A stretch of DNA of 7,761 bases, taken from positions 1-7,761 of the forward strand of contig DIZT01000305.1 in NCBI GenBank assembly GCA_002427975.1, written 5' to 3'. The notes under the pieces are model-generated. The model was given only the letters and a program-made list of their open reading frames with translations. It did no database searches and was not told the DNA's origin. This stretch comes from Micrococcaceae bacterium UBA6021. GTDB taxonomy: Bacteria > Actinomycetota > Actinomycetes > Actinomycetales > Micrococcaceae. The position numbers and the translations under genes were made by a program. Of the stretch, positions 1 to 6,374 are shown piece after piece (position 1 is the first letter of the stretch; each line of letters opens with the position of its first letter).

Positions 1-590
1 TTCAGCTCGTCCTTGCCTTCGGCCGAGGTGAGGAACTGGATGACGGCGCGGAGGTCCTTGAGGTCGATCAGTTCAAGGTTCTTTTGGTCCGCGAAGTGGA
101 AGACCAGCTGCAGGCTGGATTCCTGGGTGTCGTTGAGCTCCATAACGCGGGAGAGCAGGATGGGGCCAAAAGACGAAATGGTGGCACGGACGGGGATGCC
201 GTTGCCGTCGCCGCCCAGGGCCAGGAATTCAACGGGGAACGTCTTGCCGGCCCAGGCCTGGCCGATGCTCTCGGTCCGTGCCGTCAGCTTCTCGCTGCCT
301 GCCGCGGCCGTCGCCAGGCCGGACAGATCGCCCTTGATGTCCGCGAGGAAGACAGGAACGCCGGCCGTGGACAGCTGCTCGGCCATCATGTGCAGGGTGA
401 CGGTCTTGCCGGTGCCGGTGGCGCCGGCCACCAGTCCGTGCCTGTTCATCATGGACAGCGGCAGGCGGACCTGGGCTTCCTTGTGGAGTTCGCCGTCGAC
501 AATGGCGGCGCCCAGCTCGATGGTGGCCCCTTCCAGGGTGTAGCCCTGCTGGATGGTGGCAATTTATTCTGCAGTGGTTTTGGTGGCCAT
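1..590 (-). CDS. HerA-like ATPase/helicase (DUF853 family), N-terminal part, frame interrupted by an early TAA
   Basis: Partial gene, cut by the left edge; about 187 codons of open frame (563 down to 3) follow an early stop. The frame reads IATIQQGYTLEGATIELG, then a Walker A motif GATGTGKT at 425-402, then FLADIKGDLSGLATA. This is the usual opening of bacterial DUF853/HerA-like proteins, P-loop ATPases related to the HerA DNA-translocation helicase; their cellular role is poorly defined. The natural start is ATG at 590-588 (MATKTTAE), but codon nine is TAA (566-564), after which family-like sequence resumes at once. No Shine-Dalgarno sequence precedes 590. The next in-frame ATGs (452, 449) lie just before the Walker A motif, also without a ribosome site, and starting there would drop the N-terminal strand region. 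The gene begins only 4 bp after the GNAT stop; a TATGAT hexamer at 684-679 inside GNAT could be a -10, but its -35 is poor. Family call is strong; whether the gene is functional is open. Confidence 0.85.
564..566 (-). other. In-frame TAA stop codon near the start of the HerA-like gene
   Basis: Reading from ATG at 590 the codons are ATG GCC ACC AAA ACC ACT GCA GAA TAA, followed by ATT GCC ACC ATC CAG CAG. The sequence after the stop is the family-typical N-terminus, so the stop most simply replaces a Lys (AAA) or Glu (GAA) codon by one base change. ATT directly after the stop could in theory initiate, as in infC, but nothing resembling a ribosome site lies upstream of it. Confidence 0.85.
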
Positions 591-594
591 GCGG

Positions 595-1134
595 TTAGCT
601 TAGCGGGGGTACCGAGAGAACCTTAGTGAACGCGAGCGACCTGATGAGCTCCGGATCCTGGTCCAGATCGAACTGCGGATCATATCCGGTGCTGAGGTAC
701 AGATGCTTGGCTTCGGGCTGGCGCGGGCCGGTGGTCAGGAAGACTCGCCGGTAGCCGCGGCGGGCGGCCAGCGCCTCCAGCTCTGCCAGGACCAGGCGGG
801 CGAGGCCGCGCCTGCGGTGCGCGGAGTGGGTCCAGATCCGTTTGAACTCCGCGGTGGTTGCGTTGTACCGGCGGAACGCGCCGCCGGCCACGGACTCGCC
901 GTCCTCCTGGATCACCAGGAGCGCGCCGCCGGGACCTTCAAATTCCGCCGCAGGATACCGGCTGAGTTCCTCGGCGGCGGCACCGCGGCCAAAGAGGTCG
1001 CCGTAGCGGGCGTCGTATTCCACGGCCAGCTCATCCAGGAGCGGGCGGACCCGCCGATCGTGCATGGGAAGGTTCAGGACGGTCAACGCGTCCGGATCCA
1101 GTGTCTTAGCGGCGAAGGGAGTCTTCGTTTCCAC
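595..1134 (-). CDS. GNAT family N-acetyltransferase (179 aa)
   Basis: A small cytoplasmic acetyltransferase expected to move an acetyl group from acetyl-CoA to an amine. Fold signs: RRYNATTAEFKRIWTHSAHRRRGLARLVL (residues about 88-116, shown in the frame) contains the pyrophosphate-binding loop R-x-x-G-x-A at R107-A112 after beta-strand 4. ALAARRGYRRVFLTTGPRQP (about 121-140) is helix/strand 5, and AKHLYLSTGYDP is the usual GNAT motif B ending in a G-Y. Start is GTG at 1134, 5 bp after the TGA of the FAD gene; GGAAAGG about 10 bases upstream, inside the end of that gene, serves as ribosome site. The frame stays open to 1707, but that upstream part lies over the FAD gene and looks noncoding. 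It is cotranscribed and probably translationally coupled with the FAD gene. The substrate is unknown; context suggests a small imported amine or amino acid, analogous to YtmI in B. subtilis, but no specific similarity to YtmI was established. Confidence 0.88.
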   Translation of the reverse strand: METKTPFAAKTLDPDALTVLNLPMHDRRVRPLLDELAVEYDARYGDLFGRGAAAEELSRYPAAEFEGPGGALLVIQEDGESVAGGAFRRYNATTAEFKRIWTHSAHRRRGLARLVLAELEALAARRGYRRVFLTTGPRQPEAKHLYLSTGYDPQFDLDQDPELIRSLAFTKVLSVPPLS

Positions 1135-1139
1135 AGGGT

Positions 1140-3113
1140 TCAGGCCTTTCCGACGGCGGCGGGTTCGGCAGGTGCATCCTGCCCGTTTGAAGGGACGGGA
1201 GCCAGCTCCGCCACGACGCCGAGGACAGTCCTGGCCAGGGCATCGTTTTCGCGGAACGGCGCGGCGTTGGTGCCGGGCCTGGCAAAGGCGCCGACGCCCC
1301 AGCCCGACGTGCCCGGTCCGACGCCGAAGATCCGGTCCTGTGCTCGTCCTTCTGCATCGACGAGCCGGTGCCGGCCCGAAACCAGCAGCTTTCCGGTGGA
1401 GTGGATGCCGTCCGCTGTGAGCAGTTGCTGTTCGCATCCCAGCCCGGACAAGTGCAGCGACGCCAGCACTGGGTTCAGCGAGCGGGCCACCGAGGTTGCC
1501 GGCAGGCGCGCTTCGATGAACGCTTTCGTCCGGACGGTCAGACCAGCCTGCGGGGACGTTGCCACGAACTCGCCGCTGGACTCGTCCGCCGTGACGTGCA
1601 GGCCCGGGCCCAGGAACCGCAGCAGCCCGGCCCGGTGCAGGGCCAGCATCTCCCGCAGCCGGCGCGGCGGCGGCCCGGAGTCCAAAAAGCTGAAGAATCC
1701 ATGCCACCAGCCGTGGACGGTCTGCTGGGACCGGGCATTGAGTCGCTCGGCCGGGACCAGCCGGCCCAGATCCATGTAGACCTTCAGCAGCGCCACAAAG
1801 AGGGCCAGCGTCTCCGGATGGTCCGGGCTGTCGCGGAGGGCGAGATCGTGTTCGATGTAGCCGGCCACAGCGTCCTGGACGTCGGCGGAGCCGCCAAAGG
1901 TCCGTCCGGCGAAGGGCCGGTCCAGGGCTTCGAGGTCCAGGCGCAGGGCGGGGTCAGGGACGGCTGCCGTCACCAGGTCCTCCCGGGCGGCGCTGTACCA
2001 GTCAAGTTCGGCGAAGCGGCCCGAAAACTCCGGCCAGCCGGTGCTCACGCGTTCCGGGCTGCCGCTGAAGAGTTCCCGGTAGTACCCGTAGCCGGCTTCC
2101 TTGGCGATGAGCGGCCACAGCTGGTCGTGGAAGTCCAGCTCGGCGTGCCGTTCCAACAGCGCGTCCACGGCGCCGACTGTGAAGAACCGCAGGTCCCCGG
2201 GAGCCTCGCCGCGCAGGGACGCGGAAATCTTGGAGTGGTAGGGCACCCCGCGCCGCGAGCCGGCCCAGAGCCGTGGCTCCCTGCCGGACCCGCGGTACCG
2301 CAGGCCGCCGTCGGATGTTTCCTCGAACCTGCCGCCGCGCCCTTCCATCAGCAGCACCAGCAGGTCCACAAACGCCAGCCCCATCCCGGTGACGATGACG
2401 TCCTGGCCGGGTGCAACGGCTGAATAGTCGACGTCGGTGGTGTAGCTGGGTGCCGCGTGGAAGGCGCCGTGCCGGGCGGCGAAGCCGGACCAGGCCGCGG
2501 ACGCGGCATCCGGCTGTGAGTCCGTGTGGCCGAGCGCGGTGACCACGACGTGGGCGCGCAACGTCCCGCCGTTGGCCAGCCGCACGAGGTGCGTGCCGAC
2601 GTCGTCCACGGGTGTGGAGGAGGAGTCGCCGGCACCCTCAATAGCCACTGCGGTGGTGCGGTGCACGGTTACAGTCCCGCCGAGTTTCGCAACAGCCCTG
2701 CGGAAGAACCATTCCAGGTACTGGCTGTGGAGCTGGCGGGTGGGGAAGGTGGCGCCGGTGAGGGCACGCAACTGCTCCCGGATGGCGCGGGGAAAATCCG
2801 GCACGTCCGTGATGGACCCGTTGAGCACGCCCGCGGCCCATTCGGCGAGCCCCGGCCCGTCGGCGGCGGGGCCTACGCACGCCACGGAGGAGTCCGTGAA
2901 CATAGTGACGTCCGCGGCCGCCGAGTTGAGCATCAGCCCGGGGTGCTGGTCGTAACGCCAGATCCGGCCGGAGCCGGGCTCGTACGGTTCCACGACGTGG
3001 AGGTCCAGCGGGCCCGGGAAGAGTGCGTCCCGGTTGGCGGCCATCCGCTCGAGCACCCCGGCCGTCCGCGGGCCGCCGCCGATGAAGACAACGGAAGGTG
3101 CGTTCGCTGGCAT
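1140..3113 (-). CDS. FAD/NAD(P)-binding protein (NAD_binding_9 / COG4529 type, 657 aa)
   Basis: Large flavoprotein-like enzyme. The N-terminal Rossmann strand-loop VVFIGGGPRTAG (residues 8-19) has the GGGPRT form typical of PF13454 proteins. VVEPYEPGSGRIW (about 40-52) is the acidic strand end and following loop, and LMLNSAAADVTMF (about 60-72) is a family block. VVVTALGH (189-196) and VIVTGMGLAFVDLL (239-252) mark the second dinucleotide-binding portion; the C-terminal stretch from about 597 (GVGPGT, then RENDALARTVL) closes the FAD domain. The tail after about 640 is low-complexity Ala/Pro. Relatives are distant kin of the N-hydroxylating lysine/ornithine monooxygenases, but the reaction here is unknown. 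Start chosen at ATG 3113 because AGGAG lies 5 bases upstream; an ATG 60 bases earlier (3173) lacks a site and adds a nonconserved Pro/Thr-rich stretch. It is the first gene of the minus-strand unit, divergent from the ABC/LLM operon, so it probably shares its pathway. Family call firm, function unknown. Confidence 0.87.
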   Translation of the reverse strand: MPANAPSVVFIGGGPRTAGVLERMAANRDALFPGPLDLHVVEPYEPGSGRIWRYDQHPGLMLNSAAADVTMFTDSSVACVGPAADGPGLAEWAAGVLNGSITDVPDFPRAIREQLRALTGATFPTRQLHSQYLEWFFRRAVAKLGGTVTVHRTTAVAIEGAGDSSSTPVDDVGTHLVRLANGGTLRAHVVVTALGHTDSQPDAASAAWSGFAARHGAFHAAPSYTTDVDYSAVAPGQDVIVTGMGLAFVDLLVLLMEGRGGRFEETSDGGLRYRGSGREPRLWAGSRRGVPYHSKISASLRGEAPGDLRFFTVGAVDALLERHAELDFHDQLWPLIAKEAGYGYYRELFSGSPERVSTGWPEFSGRFAELDWYSAAREDLVTAAVPDPALRLDLEALDRPFAGRTFGGSADVQDAVAGYIEHDLALRDSPDHPETLALFVALLKVYMDLGRLVPAERLNARSQQTVHGWWHGFFSFLDSGPPPRRLREMLALHRAGLLRFLGPGLHVTADESSGEFVATSPQAGLTVRTKAFIEARLPATSVARSLNPVLASLHLSGLGCEQQLLTADGIHSTGKLLVSGRHRLVDAEGRAQDRIFGVGPGTSGWGVGAFARPGTNAAPFRENDALARTVLGVVAELAPVPSNGQDAPAEPAAVGKA

Positions 3114-3118
3114 GGTGA

Positions 3119-3123
3119 CTCCT
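3119..3123 (-). promoter_or_regulatory. Ribosome binding site of the FAD/NAD(P)-binding gene
   Basis: AGGAG on the minus strand, five bases (TCACC) before ATG 3113. It decides the start in favour of 3113 over the longer reading from 3173. Confidence 0.8.
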
Positions 3124-3171
3124 GATCGGGACGGCGTGGGTGGGACGGTCTGGGCGGGGCGTTGAGTGCCC

Positions 3172-3201
3172 ATGCTAGGCAGCGTTGAAGGCGGCGGTCG
3201 A
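3172..3201 (-). promoter_or_regulatory. Candidate promoter of the FAD-GNAT unit
   Basis: On the minus strand, TCGACC (3201-3196, 4/6 to TTGACA) and TAGCAT (3177-3172, 4/6 to TATAAT) are separated by 18 bp. Transcription would begin near 3165, leaving about 50 bases of leader. The -35 lies inside a cluster of palindromes, which would suit repressor control. Found by eye; moderate to low certainty. Confidence 0.35.
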
Positions 3202-3225
3202 CCGGCCGGTAACGCCTGTTAACCC
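3196..3225. promoter_or_regulatory. Cluster of overlapping palindromes, candidate operator
   Basis: Three perfect dyads lie end to end: GGTCGACC (3196-3203), ACCGGCCGGT (3201-3210) and TAAC-N4-GTTA (3210-3221). TTAACCC (3219-3225) is also the inverted partner of GGGTTAA at 3282-3288. The cluster sits between the divergent genes and covers the putative minus-strand -35. This is the best place in the window for a regulator binding site, but no regulator gene is visible and short GC-rich palindromes arise by chance. Confidence 0.35.
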
Positions 3226-3281
3226 CGCGTCACAGCACGTCAAAACACGCAAGAAACCGACTCATGACGCCGTGCGAAGCC

Positions 3282-3288
3282 GGGTTAA
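3282..3288. repeat. GGGTTAA, inverted partner of TTAACCC at 3219-3225
   Basis: A 7-bp inverted repeat pair with 56 bp between the arms, both in the divergent control region. AT-containing words are rare here, which makes the match somewhat notable. It could be two half-sites for a looping regulator, or chance. Confidence 0.25.
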
Positions 3289-3306
3289 GTAATGCAACCT
3301 GCCGCC

Positions 3307-3336
3307 TTGCTGCCCCCTTTCCGCCCGCCCTAGATT
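3307..3336 (+). promoter_or_regulatory. Candidate promoter of the ABC transporter-LLM operon
   Basis: TTGCTG (3307-3312) and TAGATT (3331-3336) lie 18 bp apart, giving a start near 3343 and a leader of about 64 bases before the permease ATG. The -10 matches 4/6 and has the TAGATT form often seen in actinobacteria; the -35 matches only 3/6. The rest of the 3114-3406 intergenic region shows no terminator hairpin and no riboswitch I recognise. Confidence 0.4.
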
Positions 3337-3406
3337 TGCAGCCAGCAGCCCGGAACATCCCGCTCCGGCACCGAAAATCCCGAACGCATCAGAAGCGAGG
3401 TGGCGC

Positions 3407-4483
3407 ATGAGTTCAGCAGCAACCGACGTGGCCCAGCCGGCAGAATCAGCACAGTCAGCAAAAGCACAGCAGGCTCCCGGACCGCGTTCCACAAAACCGG
3501 CGTCCGCCGGGGCGGGAGCACCCGGCCCGTCCGGCACCAACCCGGCACCCCGCGGACCGGCCACCGACTACTCCGCCTTCCCGCTGGTGGCCGCGAAGCA
3601 TCCGTGGCGCTGGGTGGGAACGGCAGCGGTAGCCCTCGGCGTTGTTGCCATCGCGTGGTCGCTGGCCACCAATCCGCGCTGGGAGTGGGGCGTGGTGGCA
3701 CAGTGGTTCACCGCCCAGTCCGTGGTCAACGGGCTTCTGGAGACGCTGAAGCTGACGGCCATTTCCGGCCTGCTGGGGTTTGTCCTGGGCTTCATCCTCG
3801 CGCTGATGCGGTTGTCGGCCTCGCCGCTGCTGCTCTCCGTCTCCTGGACGTTCTCCTGGATCTTCCGCTCCACGCCGCTGCTGGTGCAGATGCTGCTCTG
3901 GTACAACCTGGGCTACCTGTACGAGAAGATCAGCCTGGGAATCCCGTTCACGGATGTCCGCTTCTTCGAGGTGCAGACCACCACACTGATCAGCCAGTTT
4001 GCGGCAGCAGTGTTGGGGCTGACCCTGAACCAGGCTGCGTACTCCGCTGAGATCATCCGCGGCGGCATCCTGTCCGTGGACCAGGGGCAGCTCGAAGCCG
4101 CAGCCGCGCTGGGCATTCCCGCCTGGCGCCGGTCCACCCGGATTGTCCTGCCGCAGGCCATGCGGGCCATCCTGCCCACGGCGTTCAACGAGATCATCGG
4201 CCTGGTCAAGGGCACCTCGATCGTCTACGTCCTGGCCTATTCGGAGCTGTTCTACACCGTGCAGGTCATCTACAACCGCACGCAGCAGGTCCTGCCGCTG
4301 CTCCTGGTGGCCACACTCTGGTACGTGGTGATCACCTCTGTCCTGAGCGTGTTCCAGTACTACATCGAACGGCACTACTCCAAGGGCGCCGTGCGGACGC
4401 TGCCGCTGACGCCCCTGCAGAAGGCCCGCAAATTCTTCGCCACCCACGCCGTGGCACCAAACCGCGCAAGGAGCCCCCGATGA
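3407..4483 (+). CDS. Polar amino-acid-type ABC transporter permease (HisM/GlnP-like, 358 aa)
   Basis: Inner-membrane channel subunit of an importer. After a hydrophilic, Ala/Pro/Ser-rich cytoplasmic N-terminus of about 65 residues come hydrophobic segments near 68-87, 113-135, 140-168, 192-207, 270-288 and 295-317. ETLKLTAISGLLGFVLGF (112-129) and FRSTPLLVQMLLWYNLG (153-169) are hallmarks of the HisMQ/GlnP family. The EAA loop, which docks on the ATPase, is EAAAALGIPAWRRSTRIVLP (230-249). Family members are usually about 220-280 residues, so the N-terminal extension is extra; such extensions are frequent in actinobacteria. Start ATG 3407 has GAGG six bases upstream. It is the only permease gene in view, so the channel is probably a homodimer. 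Its stop overlaps the ATPase start in ATGA. Confidence 0.95.
   Translation: MSSAATDVAQPAESAQSAKAQQAPGPRSTKPASAGAGAPGPSGTNPAPRGPATDYSAFPLVAAKHPWRWVGTAAVALGVVAIAWSLATNPRWEWGVVAQWFTAQSVVNGLLETLKLTAISGLLGFVLGFILALMRLSASPLLLSVSWTFSWIFRSTPLLVQMLLWYNLGYLYEKISLGIPFTDVRFFEVQTTTLISQFAAAVLGLTLNQAAYSAEIIRGGILSVDQGQLEAAAALGIPAWRRSTRIVLPQAMRAILPTAFNEIIGLVKGTSIVYVLAYSELFYTVQVIYNRTQQVLPLLLVATLWYVVITSVLSVFQYYIERHYSKGAVRTLPLTPLQKARKFFATHAVAPNRARSPR
4468..4473 (+). promoter_or_regulatory. Ribosome binding site of the ATPase gene
   Basis: AAGGAG six bases before ATG 4480, inside the last codons of the permease gene. It supports the ATGA-overlapping start and therefore the non-conserved 26-residue N-terminal tail of the ATPase. 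Confidence 0.75.
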
Positions 4484-5334
4484 GCACCGCCACCGCTGAC
4501 CAGTCCTCCACTGACGCGGACACCGCTGCCGGCTCAGGGGCCGCCCCGGCACACACCCGCGGCCTCGTGGAAATCACCAAAGTCCGGAAATCGTTCGGAG
4601 CCTCCGAGGTCCTCAAGGGCATCACCCTGACCGTTGAGCCCGGGGGAGTGGCCGTGATAGTGGGCCCGTCCGGCTCCGGCAAGTCCACCCTGCTGCGCAC
4701 CATTAACCACCTGGAAAAGGTCGACGGCGGCCACATCGCCATCGATGGGAAGCTGGTGGGCTATGAGGTCCGCGGCAAGCGTCTGCATGAGCTTCGCGAG
4801 AAGGCGATCCTGAAGCAGCGCACCGAAATCGGCATGGTGTTCCAGAACTTCAACCTGTTCCCGCACCTCACCGCGCTGGAGAACGTGGCCGAGGCACCCG
4901 TTGTGGCGCACGGCCGGTCCAGGGAGGAAGCCCGCCGCCGCGGCCTGGAACTCCTGGACCGGGTTGGCCTCAAGGACCGGGCCGGCGCGTACCCCCGGCA
5001 GCTGTCCGGCGGCCAGCAGCAGCGCGTGGCCATTGCCCGCGCGCTGGCGCTGAACCCGAAAATCCTGCTGTTCGACGAGCCCACCTCCGCCCTGGATCCC
5101 GAGCTGGTAAACGAGGTCCTCGATGTCATCCGTGAACTTGCGAAGTCCGGCACCACCCTGATCATCGTGACCCACGAGATGGGGTTCGCCCGCGACGTGG
5201 CGGACACCGTGGTGTTTATGGACGAAGGCCAGATCGTGGAACAGGGCAGTCCGGAACAGATTTTCACCAATCCGCAGGAACCACGCACCCGGAGCTTCTT
5301 CTCCAAGGTGCTCGAGCCGGCTTTCAACATCTAA
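4480..5334 (+). CDS. Amino-acid-type ABC transporter ATP-binding protein (GlnQ/HisP-like, 284 aa)
   Basis: Cytoplasmic ATPase that drives the permease encoded just upstream. All motifs are intact: Walker A GPSGSGKST (62-70), Q-loop FQNFNLFPH (121-129), signature LSGGQQQRVAIARAL (175-189), Walker B ILLFDEPTSALD (195-206) and switch histidine in THEMGFA (H232). FQNFNLFPH and THEMGFARDVAD are characteristic of the polar amino acid (PAAT) subfamily. The insert near 91-116 (VRGKRLHELREKAILKQR) corresponds to the helix found in HisP-like members. About 26 residues precede the domain and are low-complexity Ala/Thr/Ser. It starts within the permease stop (ATGA) and ends 11 bp before the binding-protein gene, so the three are one transcription unit. 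Confidence 0.97.
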   Translation: MSTATADQSSTDADTAAGSGAAPAHTRGLVEITKVRKSFGASEVLKGITLTVEPGGVAVIVGPSGSGKSTLLRTINHLEKVDGGHIAIDGKLVGYEVRGKRLHELREKAILKQRTEIGMVFQNFNLFPHLTALENVAEAPVVAHGRSREEARRRGLELLDRVGLKDRAGAYPRQLSGGQQQRVAIARALALNPKILLFDEPTSALDPELVNEVLDVIRELAKSGTTLIIVTHEMGFARDVADTVVFMDEGQIVEQGSPEQIFTNPQEPRTRSFFSKVLEPAFNI

Positions 5335-5339
5335 AGGAA
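5334..5339 (+). promoter_or_regulatory. Ribosome binding site of the substrate-binding protein gene
   Basis: AAGGAA six bases before ATG 5346, beginning in the TAA stop of the ATPase gene. It fixes the lipoprotein start. Confidence 0.7.
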
Positions 5340-5345
5340 CTTCCC

Positions 5346-6374
5346 ATGGCTTTTTTCACAGACCTTAACCGCCGCGGTGGCCGCGTTCGCACCCTGGCGG
5401 CACTGCCCGCCGTCGTACTCCTTGGCACCGCAGCACTGTCTGCCTGCTCGGATCCCGGTGCGGCAGCCTCCGGGTCAAGTGATACGTCCACGACGGCGGC
5501 ACGCAACGGCGTTGTGTACAACACCTCACCGGACCAGCAGCGGGTCCGGGCAGGGAAGGATGCGGCGCTCGCCGCGAAGGTTCCGGCGCTGATCGGCAAG
5601 GACGGCAAGCTGACGGTGGCCACCACGGCGGGCTCCATCCCGCTGTCCTTCCACGCCACGGATGACAAAACCCCGATCGGCTCGGAGCTGGACATCGCCC
5701 AGCTGGTGGCCGACAAACTCGGGCTGGAGCTCGACATCCAGGTGACGTCCTGGGAAAACTGGCCGCTGAAGACCCAGTCCGGTGACTTCGAGGCCGTGTT
5801 CTCCAATGTTGGCGTCAACAAAGACCGCGTGAAGCTGTTCGACTTCGCCACGTACCGGGCGGCGTTTATGGGCTTCGAGGCCAAGAAGTCGGCCACCTAT
5901 GACATCAAGGGCGCGGATGATATTTCCGGCCTGAAGGTGTCTGTGGGGTCCGGCACCAACCAGGAAAAGATCCTGCTCGCCTGGAACACGGAGCTGGAAG
6001 GCAAGGGCAAGGCGCCCGCCGTCCTGCAGTACTACTCCTCGGACGCGGACACCATCCTGGCGCTCTCCTCCGGCCGGACGGACCTCAACATCGCCCCGTA
6101 CCCGTCCACGGTGTACCGCGAGAATACCCGCGATGACCTGAAGATCGTGGGCAAGGTCAACGCCGGCTGGCCCTCCGAAACGCTGGTGGCCGCCACCACG
6201 CTCAAGGGCAACGGCCTGGCGCCGGTGCTCACGGAGGCGCTGAACTCCGCCATCAAGGACGGCTCGTACGCCCAGGTGCTGGACCGCTGGGGGCTCTCCG
6301 AAGAGGCCCTGCCGGAGTCCAAGACTGTGAACGAAGCCAACTTCGGAGCAGCCCAGACGGGGAAGGCATCATGA
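5346..6374 (+). CDS. ABC transporter substrate-binding lipoprotein (SBP_bac_3 type, 342 aa)
   Basis: Extracellular receptor that delivers ligand to the permease. It has a lipoprotein signal: Arg-rich n-region (residues 9-15), hydrophobic core (17-31) and lipobox L-S-A-C with lipidated Cys34, then a Ser/Thr/Ala linker. The SBP_bac_3 fold begins near 85 (GKDGKLTVATTAGSIPLSF) and includes ELDIAQLVADKLGLEL (114-129), DFEAVFSNVGVNKDRVKLFDF (147-167), LKVSVGSGTNQEK (196-208) and SSGRTDLN (241-248). By eye against HisJ/LAO, Arg161 matches the carboxylate-binding Arg77. The positions of the ammonium ligands Ser72 and Asp161 appear as Gly156 and Pro251. The ligand may therefore not be a free alpha-amino acid. 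Its stop overlaps the LLM start (ATGA), tying the transporter directly to the monooxygenase. Confidence 0.94.
   Translation: MAFFTDLNRRGGRVRTLAALPAVVLLGTAALSACSDPGAAASGSSDTSTTAARNGVVYNTSPDQQRVRAGKDAALAAKVPALIGKDGKLTVATTAGSIPLSFHATDDKTPIGSELDIAQLVADKLGLELDIQVTSWENWPLKTQSGDFEAVFSNVGVNKDRVKLFDFATYRAAFMGFEAKKSATYDIKGADDISGLKVSVGSGTNQEKILLAWNTELEGKGKAPAVLQYYSSDADTILALSSGRTDLNIAPYPSTVYRENTRDDLKIVGKVNAGWPSETLVAATTLKGNGLAPVLTEALNSAIKDGSYAQVLDRWGLSEEALPESKTVNEANFGAAQTGKAS

Noticed and set aside
13..626. Two plus-strand open frames opposite the HerA-like gene, considered as an explanation for the stop codon
   Set aside because: Their translations show no recognisable fold, while the minus strand carries a Walker A motif and family-typical flanks.
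1135..1707. Upstream extension of the GNAT frame to 370 codons
   Set aside because: The added segment overlaps conserved FAD-protein sequence, is Arg/Ala/Pro-rich without motifs, and a GTG start with a ribosome site exists at 1134.
703..1779. Plus-strand open frame of 358 codons opposite the GNAT and FAD genes, and a similar one at 1368-2423
   Set aside because: They mirror real minus-strand genes, show no domain and no ribosome site, and have the composition of a GC-bias shadow.
3114..3173. Longer start of the FAD protein at ATG 3173
   Set aside because: No ribosome site precedes it, the extra 20 residues are Pro/Thr-rich, and ATG 3113 has AGGAG at ideal spacing directly before the Rossmann strand.
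3292..3333. 13-codon ORF MQPAALLPPFRPP as a leader peptide
   Set aside because: It lacks a ribosome site, overlaps the candidate -35 and -10, and has no regulatory codon run.
3114..3406. Riboswitch or attenuator in the divergent intergenic region
   Set aside because: I see no conserved SAM, T-box, glycine or lysine riboswitch core and no hairpin followed by a T-run; the palindromes are short and better read as protein-binding sites.
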